A DNA stretch of 40,380 nt from NCBI GenBank assembly GCA_016183025.1, contig JACPFL010000262.1:1-40380 (forward strand), read 5' to 3'. The translations under genes and the position numbers were made by a program. This DNA comes from Deltaproteobacteria bacterium. Lineage in GTDB: Bacteria > Desulfobacterota > JACPFL01. Of the stretch, positions 1 to 8,691 are shown in pieces (the stretch's first letter is position 1; the number at the start of each line of letters is the position of its first letter). The notes beneath the pieces are model-generated. The model saw only the letters and a program-made list of their open reading frames with translations. It was not told where the DNA came from and did not search any database.

Positions 1-340
1 GCGCACGCAGCCGACGCGCGAACCGCGCCATGCTCAAGTTGGTCGCCGGCGAGCACGCGGCTGATTCGCATGGCGTTGGGTAGCGTTCGTTGTGGTTCCC
101 GATGTGTTTGGCCGTCCTAATCGAATAACCCCCGTGGTAGGATAGTGTCTGACCCTCGCTCCACCGACCGGCCGGTGGACGGCTGAGTCTGCCTCGCAAG
201 CTCCCCCCTGCCCACGGCCCGGGATTCGCCCGCCTGATCGGCCTCTGAGCGCTTGAGAAAGCTGCCCACCCGACGTATACAGGAGGGGCCGGCGGCCTGC
301 GGACCGGGGGCGCCTGCAGGACAGAGAGAGGAGGGGAGGG
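1..340. other. Upstream region without a supported gene
   Basis: No convincing coding region is seen here. On the minus strand a short open frame runs from an ATG at position 71 off the left edge; it has only about 23 codons in view and I recognise nothing in it, so it could be the 5' end of a divergent gene. The last 20 bases before position 341 are a purine-rich ribosome binding region for the next gene. Confidence 0.4.
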
Positions 341-1168
341 ATGGCCGAGCCGATGCCGAGCGCCGAGCGGAGCTTCGCGGAGCAGATCGCGAGAGAGCTG
401 CGAGACCTGGTGGCCCGCTATGGGGCAGGCGAGGCGGAGATCGCCCGGGCCTATTTCAGCCGCCCGCGGACCACGCAGCAGGAGGTCACCTGGCTCACGA
501 TCCAGGCTGGCCGGGAGCTCTCCCGGGTCTTCCAGCTCTGGGACGCGATCGCCGGGCGGATCGGCCGGCTCGGCGAGGAACTCGACCGCCACGAGCTGGA
601 GGCCCTGCTGAAGAAGCTCTTGGAGGAGACGCGGCACTTCAACCTCTTCACCGACATCCTGGAGTGGCTGCGGGGGGAGCCGGTGCGCATGGCGGAGCTG
701 AGGCGGTACGATTTCTTCCGCCCCGAGCCCGCGGCCCCGAACAACAGCGAGAACGTCCGGCTGGCCGAGATCAACCAGGAGATCGACAAGCTGGACGAAC
801 CCTGGGCAGAGCTGGTCAAGGACCAGGGGCTGCTGGAAGGGGGCGGGTGTGGGCTGTTCTATGCCGCGAGCCAGATCAGCGGCGGGGAGCTGGAGGAGCG
901 GGTCGCCCGGGCCATGCGGGTCGTGCTCGAGGACGAACTCCGCCACGGCCCCCTGCAGGTGGACGAGGTGGCGGGGCGGGTCCGGACGCCGGAGGAGCTG
1001 GAGAAGGTGAAGGCCTACACCCGGCTGCGGGGCGACCAGCGGCTCCGGTGGCGCAACCAGCAGTTCAGCTATCCCCTCTCTGACGCACGGATCCGCGAGA
1101 TCCAGGCCGGGAAGATCGACCCCCTCGATCTCACCACGGCGGCTCCGGCGCGCGGGCCCCGGCCGTGA
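341..1168 (+). CDS. Ferritin-like di-iron protein, function unknown
   Basis: This is a 275-residue, mainly helical soluble protein. Two helices carry ExxH metal-binding patterns: EETRH at residues 95-99 and EDELRH at residues 197-202. That spacing suits a ferritin-like four-helix bundle binding a di-iron centre. I see no signal peptide or membrane segment. The start is supported by a strong GGAGGGGAGGG just upstream. It ends about 50 bases before the selenoprotein candidate and reads the same way, but a promoter-like sequence lies between them, so co-transcription is not certain. The substrate is unknown. The ferritin-like assignment rests on motif spacing only; the family could also be a rubrerythrin-like or an uncharacterised oxygenase-type bundle. 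Confidence 0.5.
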   Translation: MAEPMPSAERSFAEQIARELRDLVARYGAGEAEIARAYFSRPRTTQQEVTWLTIQAGRELSRVFQLWDAIAGRIGRLGEELDRHELEALLKKLLEETRHFNLFTDILEWLRGEPVRMAELRRYDFFRPEPAAPNNSENVRLAEINQEIDKLDEPWAELVKDQGLLEGGGCGLFYAASQISGGELEERVARAMRVVLEDELRHGPLQVDEVAGRVRTPEELEKVKAYTRLRGDQRLRWRNQQFSYPLSDARIREIQAGKIDPLDLTTAAPARGPRP

Positions 1169-1194
1169 CGCCCTTCGGCCCTCTGTGGTATAGT
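1165..1194 (+). promoter_or_regulatory. Candidate promoter for the rhodanese-MoeB selenoprotein gene
   Basis: A TATAGT box at 1189-1194 is preceded by GTGACG at 1165-1170 with an 18-base spacer. It sits 22 bases before the ATG at 1217 and overlaps the end of the preceding gene. This is a sigma-70-like match read by eye. Confidence 0.4.
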
Positions 1195-1216
1195 TGAACT
1201 CCTGGAGGGCGAAGGG

Positions 1217-2422
1217 ATGCCGAAGACCTATCAGGACTTCATCGCCGAGGCGAAGCAGGCCGTGAAGGAGGTCACCGCGGAGGAGGTCCGCGCGATGACC
1301 GCCAACGGTGGCCAGGTCGTCCTCCTCGACGTGCGGGAGAAGGACGAGTACCGGGAAGGGCACCTGGAGGGGGCTGTCCACCTGAGCCGCGGGTTCCTGG
1401 AGTTTCGCGCGCCAGACCTCCTGCCTGATCGCCAGGCCAAGATCGTCGTCTACTGAGCATCCGGACTGCGGTCCGTGCTGGCCGCCCGGGCGCTTCAGGA
1501 GATGGGGTACACCGAGGTCGCCTCGATGACCGGCGGCTTCAACCGCTGGCGCGACGCCGGCTTCCCGGTGGCGAAGGAGCGCCAGCTTACCCCGGACCAG
1601 CTCTCCCGCTACAGCCGCCACTTCATGCTGACCCAGGTGGGGGAGGCCGGGCAGCGGAAGCTGCTGGATGCCAATATGCTCCTGATCGGGGCGGGGGGGC
1701 TGGGGTCCCCCGCGGGCTACTACCTCGCCGCCGCGGGAGTGGGGACGTTGGGGGTCATCGACGGCGACGTGGTGGATCTCTCGAACCTCCAGCGCCAGAT
1801 CCTGCACTCCACGGAGGCGGTGGGGAGGTCCAAGGTGGAGTCGGCCCGGGAGACCCTCACCCGGCTGAACCCGGACGTCCAGGTGATCGGCTACCAGGAG
1901 CGGATCACCCGCGCCAACATCATGGCCCTGGTGAAGGACTTTGACGTCGTCGTGGACGGCTCCGACAACTTCCCCACGCGCTACCTGGTGAACGACGCCT
2001 GCTTCCTGGCCGGCAAGCCCATCGTGCACGGGAGCATCTTCCAGTTCGAGGGGCAGGCCACCGTCTTCGTCCCGGGCCAGGGGCCCTGCTACCGCTGCAT
2101 CTTCCCCTCGCCGCCGGGGCCCGGCCTCGTGCCCAACTGAAACGAGGCGGGGGTCCTGGGCGTGCTCCCAGGCGTGATCGGCATCATCCAGGCGACCGAG
2201 GCGATCAAGCTGGTGCTGGGCAAGGGCGACCTGCTGGTGGGCCGGCTCCTGATCTACGATGCGTTCCGGATGAAGTTCCGCGAGCTGAAGATCCGGCGGG
2301 ACCGGGAGTGCCCGCTCTGCGGGGACCGGCCGACCATCACGGACCTGATCGACTATGAGGCGTTCTGCGGGATGGGCGAGGGGGCGGGGCAGGTGGACGT
2401 GCCGCAGCGGGCCGGCGGCTGA
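1217..2422 (+). CDS. Rhodanese-MoeB/ThiF fusion with two predicted selenocysteines (U80, U308)
   Basis: One frame runs from ATG 1217 to TGA 2420-2422 (401 residues) if TGA at 1454-1456 and 2138-2140 are read through. Residues 1-110 are a rhodanese domain; the first TGA replaces the persulfide-forming cysteine in IVVY-U-ASGLRS. Residues 120-385 are an E1-like adenylyltransferase of the MoeB/ThiF/HesA family, with nucleotide loop GAGGLGSP near residue 158. The second TGA replaces the catalytic cysteine in VPN-U-NEAGVLG (ThiF Cys184, MOCS3 Cys239 position). The zinc cysteines C291/C294 and C365/C368 stay TGC. Such enzymes adenylate a ubiquitin-like carrier (MoaD, ThiS) and charge it with sulfur. 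Rhodanese is N-terminal here, the reverse of MoeZ and MOCS3. TGA is the stop elsewhere, and SECIS-like hairpins follow both codons. Without Sec insertion it would be three useless fragments. Confidence 0.85.
1468..1485 (+). promoter_or_regulatory. SECIS-like hairpin after the first TGA (Sec80)
   Basis: Six base pairs (1468-1473 with 1480-1485, one U-G) close a six-base loop CGUGCU at 1474-1479. The loop starts 18 bases after the TGA and has G as its second base, as expected for a bacterial SECIS bound by SelB. A competing hairpin (CGGAC/GTCCG, 1462-1475) is possible, with its loop only 11 bases from the TGA. Confidence 0.6.
2155..2172 (+). promoter_or_regulatory. SECIS-like hairpin after the second TGA (Sec308)
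   Basis: A perfect six-pair stem, CCTGGG (2155-2160) with CCCAGG (2167-2172), closes the loop CGUGCU at 2161-2166. The loop starts 21 bases after the TGA and its second base is G. The loop sequence is identical to that after the first TGA. Distance and loop fit the bacterial SECIS consensus well. Confidence 0.75.
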
Positions 2423-2451
2423 GGTGCCTGGCGCAGAAAGGAGCGGGGGGG

Positions 2452-3261
2452 ATGGTGGACGTCGGGAAGGTGCAGTACCGGAAGCTGGAGCGGGGGATCG
2501 AGGCGCGCTGTCCGCGGCTCCCGGCGGAGAGGGTCCTCGCCATCCGGATGGCGGTGGCCTGCACGGGCGTGTCGGAGCTGGAGCAGTGCACCGCCATCCG
2601 GTTCCCCGAGGAGCAGAAGGACAAGTTCGAGGCGGCGCTGAAGCACCCCCTGCCTGACCCGCCGCTCCCGGTCCAGATCCCCCTCTACTACGATTTCAAC
2701 TCCCCCTACGGCTATGCGGCCACGGTGATCGCCCCGCGCCTGGAGCAGGCCTACCAGGTCCGCTTCGACTGGCGAGGGTTCGAGCTGTTCCCGGAGTGGC
2801 GGAGTTTCCCCTCCAGGAGCCCCGAGGAGGTGCGCAAGGGGTTCGAGGCGGCCAAGGCCGTGGGAGAGCCCCTGGGGCTCCCGTTCGCCACAGAGCGCCC
2901 GCCGTTCATGCGGACCCGGCTCCTCCACCTGGCCTGCGAGTACGCGAGGCTCGCGGGGCGGTTCCACCTCTTCAATCAGGCCCTCTTTCGTGCCCTCTGG
3001 GGACAGCGCCGGGATCTCACCGACTTCAACAACGTCAAGCAGGTGGCCTATGAGGTGGGGCTGGACGCGTTGGCGCTCGAGGACGCGGTCCTGAGCGGGC
3101 GACTGGACGGGCTCCTGAGCGAGCACCGGCGCACTGCCGAGAAGAGCGGCGTCTTCGGCGTGCCCACGTTCATCGTCGGCGGCCAGCGGGTCTGGGGGCG
3201 TGAGCCCTACGACGATCTCGTGGAGGCCTTCAGCCAGGCGGGGATCCCCAAACGCGCCTGA
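2452..3261 (+). CDS. DsbA-superfamily protein, HCCA-isomerase/FrnE-like
   Basis: This 269-residue protein has an unassigned N-terminal part of about 75 residues, then a thioredoxin-fold DsbA-like domain. The domain opens with YYDFNSPYGY at residues 79-88 and ends with a cis-proline region, VFGVPTFIVGG. The position of a DsbA CxxC is taken by SPYG, so it is unlikely to be a disulfide oxidase. This matches the 2-hydroxychromene-2-carboxylate isomerase / GST-kappa branch, which uses glutathione or a related thiol. The start follows AAAGGAG at good spacing. It begins 29 bases after the selenoprotein and is probably co-transcribed. The N-terminal part has cysteines C20, C37 and C46. The substrate is unknown; a role in thiol or selenium chemistry is inference from the neighbour only. 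Confidence 0.65.
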   Translation: MVDVGKVQYRKLERGIEARCPRLPAERVLAIRMAVACTGVSELEQCTAIRFPEEQKDKFEAALKHPLPDPPLPVQIPLYYDFNSPYGYAATVIAPRLEQAYQVRFDWRGFELFPEWRSFPSRSPEEVRKGFEAAKAVGEPLGLPFATERPPFMRTRLLHLACEYARLAGRFHLFNQALFRALWGQRRDLTDFNNVKQVAYEVGLDALALEDAVLSGRLDGLLSEHRRTAEKSGVFGVPTFIVGGQRVWGREPYDDLVEAFSQAGIPKRA

Positions 3262-3265
3262 TAAG

Positions 3266-4414
<1,149 letters not shown>

Positions 4415-4489
4415 TGGTGGGGGGATCGCTGTGCTATGATGCCCCGCCAGGGCAGGGGGGCGCGACGGAACCCCGGCAGGAGGGGTGAG

Positions 4490-6043
4490 ATGGGCACGGA
4501 CATCCAGCTTCCCGAGCGGTACAACATGGCCACCACCTTCATCGACGAGCCGGCCCGCCGGAGGCCGGACCGGGTGGCGATCTACTACGGGGACCAGGCG
4601 CTCACCTACCGCGAGCTGCAGGAACTGGTGAACCGGACGGGGAACGCCCTGCGCGGCCTGGGCGTCGAGGTCGAGGACCGCGTGCTCCTGATCGTGCTCG
4701 ACTGCCCGGAGTTCGTCGCCGCCTTCTTCGGAGCGATCAAGATCGGGGCCATCCCGGTGCCCATCAACACCCTGATGCGGGCCTCGGACTTCGAGTACTT
4801 CCTCCGGGACAGCCGGGCGAAGGTCCTGGTGGTCTCGGAGCCGCTCCTGCCTGAGCTCGAGAAGGTGGACCGGCGCGCCCTGCGGGACCTCAAGCACGTC
4901 GTGGTGATCGGGACCCCCAGGCCGGGGGACCGGTGCTTCGCCGACCTCGTGAAGGAGGCCTCCGCGGAGCTCGAGGCGGCTGACACGAGCCGGGACGAGA
5001 TGGCCTTCTGGCTCTACAGCTCGGGGAGCACGGGGCTGCCCAAGGGGGTGGTCCACCTGCAGCACGACGCCATCTGGTGCGCCGAGCTGTACTTCAAGAA
5101 CATCCTGGGGATCAACGAGCGGGACATCGTCTTCTCGGTCGCCAAGCTCTTCTTCGCCTACGGCCTGGGCAACTGCCTGTACGCCACGCTGCAGGAGGGC
5201 GCCGCCTGCGTGCTCCTCCCCGACCGCCCCACCCCGGAGAAGGTCTTCGAGGTCATCGACCGCTACCAGCCGACGGTCTTCTACGCCGTGCCGACGATGT
5301 ACGCCGCGCTCCTGCAGGTGAAGGACGCCGAGCGCGGGTACCGTACCGGGTCCCTCCGCCTGTGCGTCTCCGCCGGGGAGGCCCTGCCGCCCCGCCTGTA
5401 CCAGGAGTGGCGCGATCGGTTCGGCACGGAGATCCTGGACGGGATCGGCTCCACGGAGATCTGCCACATCTTCATCTCGAACCGCCCGGGGCGGGTGCGC
5501 CCAGGGGCCTCGGGGCTCCTGGTGGAGGGTTACGAAGCGCGGATCGTGGAGGAGGACGGGCAGCCGGTGCCGCGCGGGGAGGTGGGGAACCTCTGGATCA
5601 AGGGGGAGTCCATCGCCCCCTTCTACTGGAACAAGCACCAGAAGACGAAGCAGACGATGCTGGGGGAGTGGATCGTCACCGGGGACAAGTACTACCAGGA
5701 CGAGGATGGCTCCTACTGGTACGCGGGGCGGGCCGACGACATGCTGAAGGTGGGAGGGATCTGGGTCTCTCCCGTCGAGGTGGAGAACACGCTGGTGGGG
5801 CACCCGGCGGTCCTGGAGTGCGCGGTGGTGGGCGCGGAGGATGAGGAGCAGCTCGTCAAGCCCAAGGCCTTCGTCGTGCTGAGGCAGGGGCAGACCGCGT
5901 CCCCGGCGCTCGCCGAGGAGCTGCAGGCGTTCGTGAAGGACAAGATCGCCCCGTACAAGTACCCCCGCTGGATCGAGTTCGTGCCGGAGCTCCCCAAGAC
6001 CGCCACGGGGAAGATCCAGCGCTTCCGCCTGCGCCAGGGCTGA
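4490..6043 (+). CDS. Benzoate-CoA ligase family acyl-CoA synthetase
   Basis: A 517-residue ANL-superfamily adenylating enzyme that would activate an aromatic or short carboxylic acid to its CoA thioester with ATP. The P-loop-like motif YSSGSTGLPKGV, the substrate stretch VFSVAKLFFAYGLGN (characteristic of benzoate/4-hydroxybenzoate-CoA ligases), the hinge region GRADDMLKVGG and the C-terminal catalytic lysine in PKTATGKIQRF are all visible. The start at 4490 follows AGGAGGGGTGAG. An ORF extension upstream lacks a ribosome site. A TATGAT box at 4435-4440 may be the -10 of its own promoter. It leads a run with a hydrolase, a rhodanese, a thioesterase and an SDR, which suits aromatic acid catabolism. 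Exact substrate is not readable from sequence. Confidence 0.85.
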   Translation: MGTDIQLPERYNMATTFIDEPARRRPDRVAIYYGDQALTYRELQELVNRTGNALRGLGVEVEDRVLLIVLDCPEFVAAFFGAIKIGAIPVPINTLMRASDFEYFLRDSRAKVLVVSEPLLPELEKVDRRALRDLKHVVVIGTPRPGDRCFADLVKEASAELEAADTSRDEMAFWLYSSGSTGLPKGVVHLQHDAIWCAELYFKNILGINERDIVFSVAKLFFAYGLGNCLYATLQEGAACVLLPDRPTPEKVFEVIDRYQPTVFYAVPTMYAALLQVKDAERGYRTGSLRLCVSAGEALPPRLYQEWRDRFGTEILDGIGSTEICHIFISNRPGRVRPGASGLLVEGYEARIVEEDGQPVPRGEVGNLWIKGESIAPFYWNKHQKTKQTMLGEWIVTGDKYYQDEDGSYWYAGRADDMLKVGGIWVSPVEVENTLVGHPAVLECAVVGAEDEEQLVKPKAFVVLRQGQTASPALAEELQAFVKDKIAPYKYPRWIEFVPELPKTATGKIQRFRLRQG

Positions 6044-6049
6044 GCGCGC

Positions 6050-6775
6050 ATGATCTTCAGGCCGCTGCTCAGCGATGACCGGGGGTGTGCGTCCTACCTG
6101 CTGGGCTCCCGGTCAGCCGGGCTCTGCGCGGTGGTGGACCCCCACCTGGCGGTCCGGGAGTACGTCCTGGAGGCTGCGGACCGGGGGCTGAAGATCACCC
6201 ATGTGATCGAGACGCACCTGCACGCGGACCATCGTTCCACCGCCGACGGGCTGGCGGAGCGCTGCGGGGCCCGGCTGGGGCGTCACGAGGGGAGTGAGGT
6301 CCGGCGGCCGTTCACCCCGCTCCGGGACGGGGAGCTGCTGGAGCTGGGCGAGGTCTGCGTCCGGGTCTGGCATACCCCCGGGCACACGCCGGACAGCCTC
6401 TGCCTGCTCATCGAGGACCGCGACCGCGCTGAGGCCCCCTGGTTCCTGCTCTCCGGGGACACCCTGCTGGTGGGAGACGTGGGGCGGCCCGACCTCGGCG
6501 GGGAAGGGGCGGCCTCGTTGCTCTACGACTCCCTGCAGCGGCTGCTGGGGCTGGACGATGTGGTGGAGGTCTATCCCGCGCACTACGGCGGGTCGGCCTG
6601 TGGCGGTGGGGCCCTGAGCGGCAAGTTCAGCTCCACCATCGGGTTCGAGCGGCGGTACAACCCGGCGCTCCGGTGTCCCTCCCGGGAGGCGTTCGTCCGG
6701 TACGTCACGGCGGGGCTGCGGCCCATGCCGGAGGCCTTCGAGGCCCTGCGGCGCGAGAACCTGGGGGAGACATAG
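6050..6775 (+). CDS. ETHE1-like metallo-beta-lactamase hydrolase (possible persulfide dioxygenase)
   Basis: This 241-residue protein has the metallo-beta-lactamase signature THLHADH, then the ligands WHTPGHT and SGDTLLVGDVGRPD, and a late histidine in YPAHYGGSACGGG. The last segment is typical of the ETHE1/glyoxalase II-like group, where mononuclear iron oxidises thiol persulfides to sulfite. It starts 6 bases after the CoA ligase and is followed after 1 base by a tandem rhodanese, the classic partner of persulfide dioxygenases. I infer a role in sulfide or persulfide oxidation; hydrolysis of a thioester is the alternative. Confidence 0.75.
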   Translation: MIFRPLLSDDRGCASYLLGSRSAGLCAVVDPHLAVREYVLEAADRGLKITHVIETHLHADHRSTADGLAERCGARLGRHEGSEVRRPFTPLRDGELLELGEVCVRVWHTPGHTPDSLCLLIEDRDRAEAPWFLLSGDTLLVGDVGRPDLGGEGAASLLYDSLQRLLGLDDVVEVYPAHYGGSACGGGALSGKFSSTIGFERRYNPALRCPSREAFVRYVTAGLRPMPEAFEALRRENLGET

Positions 6776-6776
6776 C

Positions 6777-7421
6777 ATGGGGGCCGGCCTGCCTCCGCTG
6801 ACGGTGGCCCGGCGCCTGGAGGGGTGGAGCCTGCTCCTGGACCTGCGCTCCGTCCCGGAGTTCGAGGCCGGGCATCCCGCCGGGGCCGTCCATGTCCAGT
6901 TCAGCCGCAAGAGCCTCCCCGAGCGGGTCGCCACGGCACTCCCGGAGCCCGCGCCCCCCCTCATCCTGTGCGCGGCGGACGGCATCGTGGCCGAGGCGGC
7001 GGCCGGCCTGCTCCAGGAGGCCGCCTGCTTTCAGGTCGATGGCTGGCTGGACGGCGGCCTGCCCGCCTGGGCTGGCGCGGGCCTTCCCACCGCCACCCTG
7101 CCGCGGCTGACCCTGGAGGGGCTGCAGCGCCGCCTCGCACCAGGGGGCCTGGTGCTCGTGGATGTGCGGGAGCCCTTTGAATGGCGCTGGGGGTACATCC
7201 CGGGCGCGCGGCTCATCCCCCTCGACCGCCTGGCCCTGAAGCCGGAGGCAGTGGCTGGTGCCCCGGAGCTGGCCTTCATCTGCGAGGACGGGGTCCGCAG
7301 CAGCACGGCGGCCAGCCTGTTGATGCGGAGGGGCCACCGGGGGGTGGCCAACGTGACCGAGGGGATGAACGCCTGGTATCGGATGAAGCTCCCGACGATG
7401 AAGTGGGAGGGGCGCGAGTAG
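6777..7421 (+). CDS. Tandem rhodanese-domain sulfurtransferase
   Basis: A 214-residue protein with two rhodanese domains. The C-terminal domain (about residues 103-205) has a complete active-site loop, CEDGVRSS, so its cysteine can carry a persulfide. The N-terminal domain has LCAADGIVA at the loop position: the cysteine is kept but the usual loop arginine is absent, so activity there is doubtful. No secretion signal is seen. The stop of the preceding hydrolase and this start are one base apart, giving a persulfide dioxygenase-sulfurtransferase pair. Unlike the selenoprotein at 1217-2422, both loop cysteines are ordinary TGC codons. Confidence 0.85.
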   Translation: MGAGLPPLTVARRLEGWSLLLDLRSVPEFEAGHPAGAVHVQFSRKSLPERVATALPEPAPPLILCAADGIVAEAAAGLLQEAACFQVDGWLDGGLPAWAGAGLPTATLPRLTLEGLQRRLAPGGLVLVDVREPFEWRWGYIPGARLIPLDRLALKPEAVAGAPELAFICEDGVRSSTAASLLMRRGHRGVANVTEGMNAWYRMKLPTMKWEGRE

Positions 7422-7424
7422 ACG

Positions 7425-7850
7425 GTGCTGCGACACATGACCGAGATCCGCGTGGACTGGGGGGACACCGACCGGGCGGATGTCGTCTACTACCCGAACT
7501 ACTTCCACTACTTCAACATCGCGGAGAACGAGCTGTTCCGCTCCACGGGGCGCACCCGCAAGGCCCTGATGGAGCAGTACCGGATCCGCTTCCCCCGCCG
7601 CGAGGTCTTCTGCCAGTTCCATCGCCCCGCGCTGTGGGACGACCTGCTGGAGATCCACACGGTCGTGCAGGAGGTGCGGGAGAAGGCCTACCGGCTCGGG
7701 TTCGAGGTCTTCCGCAAGGGGGAGCCGAAGCCGCTCGCCACGGGCCGCATCGTCACAGTCTGCCTGGACCTGGACTCCCAACAGCCGCGGGCCCGGAAGA
7801 TCCCGGAGGAGATCGTCCGGCTCCTCAGGGGGGACGTGAGGGGCCACTGA
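7425..7850 (+). CDS. Hotdog-fold acyl-CoA thioesterase (4HBT family)
   Basis: A 141-residue protein with the hotdog-fold signature VDWGDTDRADVVYYPNYFHYF near the N-terminus, where the aspartate and the tyrosine/asparagine residues match 4-hydroxybenzoyl-CoA thioesterases. It would hydrolyse aromatic or short acyl-CoA. The start is GTG 7425, or possibly ATG 7437. It lies 3 bases after the rhodanese and 10 bases before the SDR, in the cluster headed by the benzoate-CoA ligase-like enzyme, which suggests recycling of CoA in the same pathway. Confidence 0.8.
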   Translation: MLRHMTEIRVDWGDTDRADVVYYPNYFHYFNIAENELFRSTGRTRKALMEQYRIRFPRREVFCQFHRPALWDDLLEIHTVVQEVREKAYRLGFEVFRKGEPKPLATGRIVTVCLDLDSQQPRARKIPEEIVRLLRGDVRGH

Positions 7851-7860
7851 GGGCGGGGGG

Positions 7861-8637
7861 GTGGCGGCGGGGCGGCTGAAGGACAGGGTGGTCATCGTCA
7901 CCGGGGGCGCCCGGGGGATCGGCCGCTCGTACGCGCTCGCCGTGGCGGAGGAGGGGGCCCGGGTGCTCATCGCCGATCTCGCTGAGGGCGCCGAGGCCGT
8001 CGGGGCGATCCAGGCCCGGGGCGGCGTGGCCTGCTACTGCCGGACGGACGTGTCCGACGAGACCAGCGCCGCGGCCATGGCCCGGGCCGCGCTGGAACAG
8101 CTCGGGGGGATCGACGTCCTGATCAACAACGCGGCCCTCTACCGCGGCCTCGTGCTCCGCCCCTTCATCGAGATCTCGGGCGAGGAGTGGGACCGGATGA
8201 TGGCCGTGAACCTCCGGGGCCTCTTCTACTGCGCGAAGGCGGTCTTCCCCACGATGAAGGCCCGGACCGCCGGCAAGATCATCAACATCGCCTCCAGCGC
8301 GATCCACCAGGGGATGCCGGGGATGCTGCATTACGTGACCTCCAAGGCCGGGGTGGTCGGCTTCACCCGGGCGATGGCGCGTGAGGTCGGCCGCTGGGGG
8401 ATCACGGTGAACGCGGTGGCGCCGGGGTATGTGCTGGACGAGGCCAGCCGGGGCCTCGACGCGGACAAGCGACTCCCGTTCCGGCCCCTGGACGAGATCG
8501 CCCGGCAGGCCCGCTGCCTGAAGCGGGACCAGGTGGAGGCGGACCTCGTGGGCACGATCCTGTACCTCTGCTCCGCCGACAGCGACTTCCTGACGGGGCA
8601 GCTCATCACGGTGGATGGCGGGGATAGCCTGTACTAG
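7861..8637 (+). CDS. Short-chain dehydrogenase/reductase
   Basis: A 258-residue classical SDR. It shows the cofactor motif TGGARGIG, the NNA motif in LINNAALY, the catalytic serine in IASSAIHQG and the catalytic pair in YVTSKAG, followed by VNAVAPGYV. The C-terminal LTGQLITVDGGDS is typical. It starts at GTG 7861, 10 bases after the thioesterase. It would oxidise or reduce a hydroxyl/keto intermediate with NAD(P)(H), plausibly a beta-oxidation-type step on the CoA thioester made upstream. Substrate unknown. Confidence 0.88.
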   Translation: MAAGRLKDRVVIVTGGARGIGRSYALAVAEEGARVLIADLAEGAEAVGAIQARGGVACYCRTDVSDETSAAAMARAALEQLGGIDVLINNAALYRGLVLRPFIEISGEEWDRMMAVNLRGLFYCAKAVFPTMKARTAGKIINIASSAIHQGMPGMLHYVTSKAGVVGFTRAMAREVGRWGITVNAVAPGYVLDEASRGLDADKRLPFRPLDEIARQARCLKRDQVEADLVGTILYLCSADSDFLTGQLITVDGGDSLY

Positions 8638-8691
8638 CGGGACATCTTGACGTGGGCCCCCGTCCGGGCTTTTAATGAGAGATGGGATGGG

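Noticed and set aside
1457-1478. Hairpin CGGAC-UGCG-GUCCG as the main SECIS of the first TGA
   Set aside because: It is stable, but its loop is only 11 bases from the TGA, nearer than usual, and it does not share the second site's loop. Kept as a competitor structure.
1217-2422. Genetic code change (TGA as Gly or Trp) as the reason for the two internal TGA codons
   Set aside because: Nearby genes use TGA as the true stop, often overlapping the next start (for example GTGA and ATGA junctions), and both internal TGA codons stand at cysteine positions, not Gly or Trp.
1217-2422. A plain pseudogene or sequencing error
   Set aside because: All other motifs and the frame are intact, only the two catalytic cysteines are affected, and both TGA codons have SECIS-like hairpins. 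Re-sequencing would settle it.
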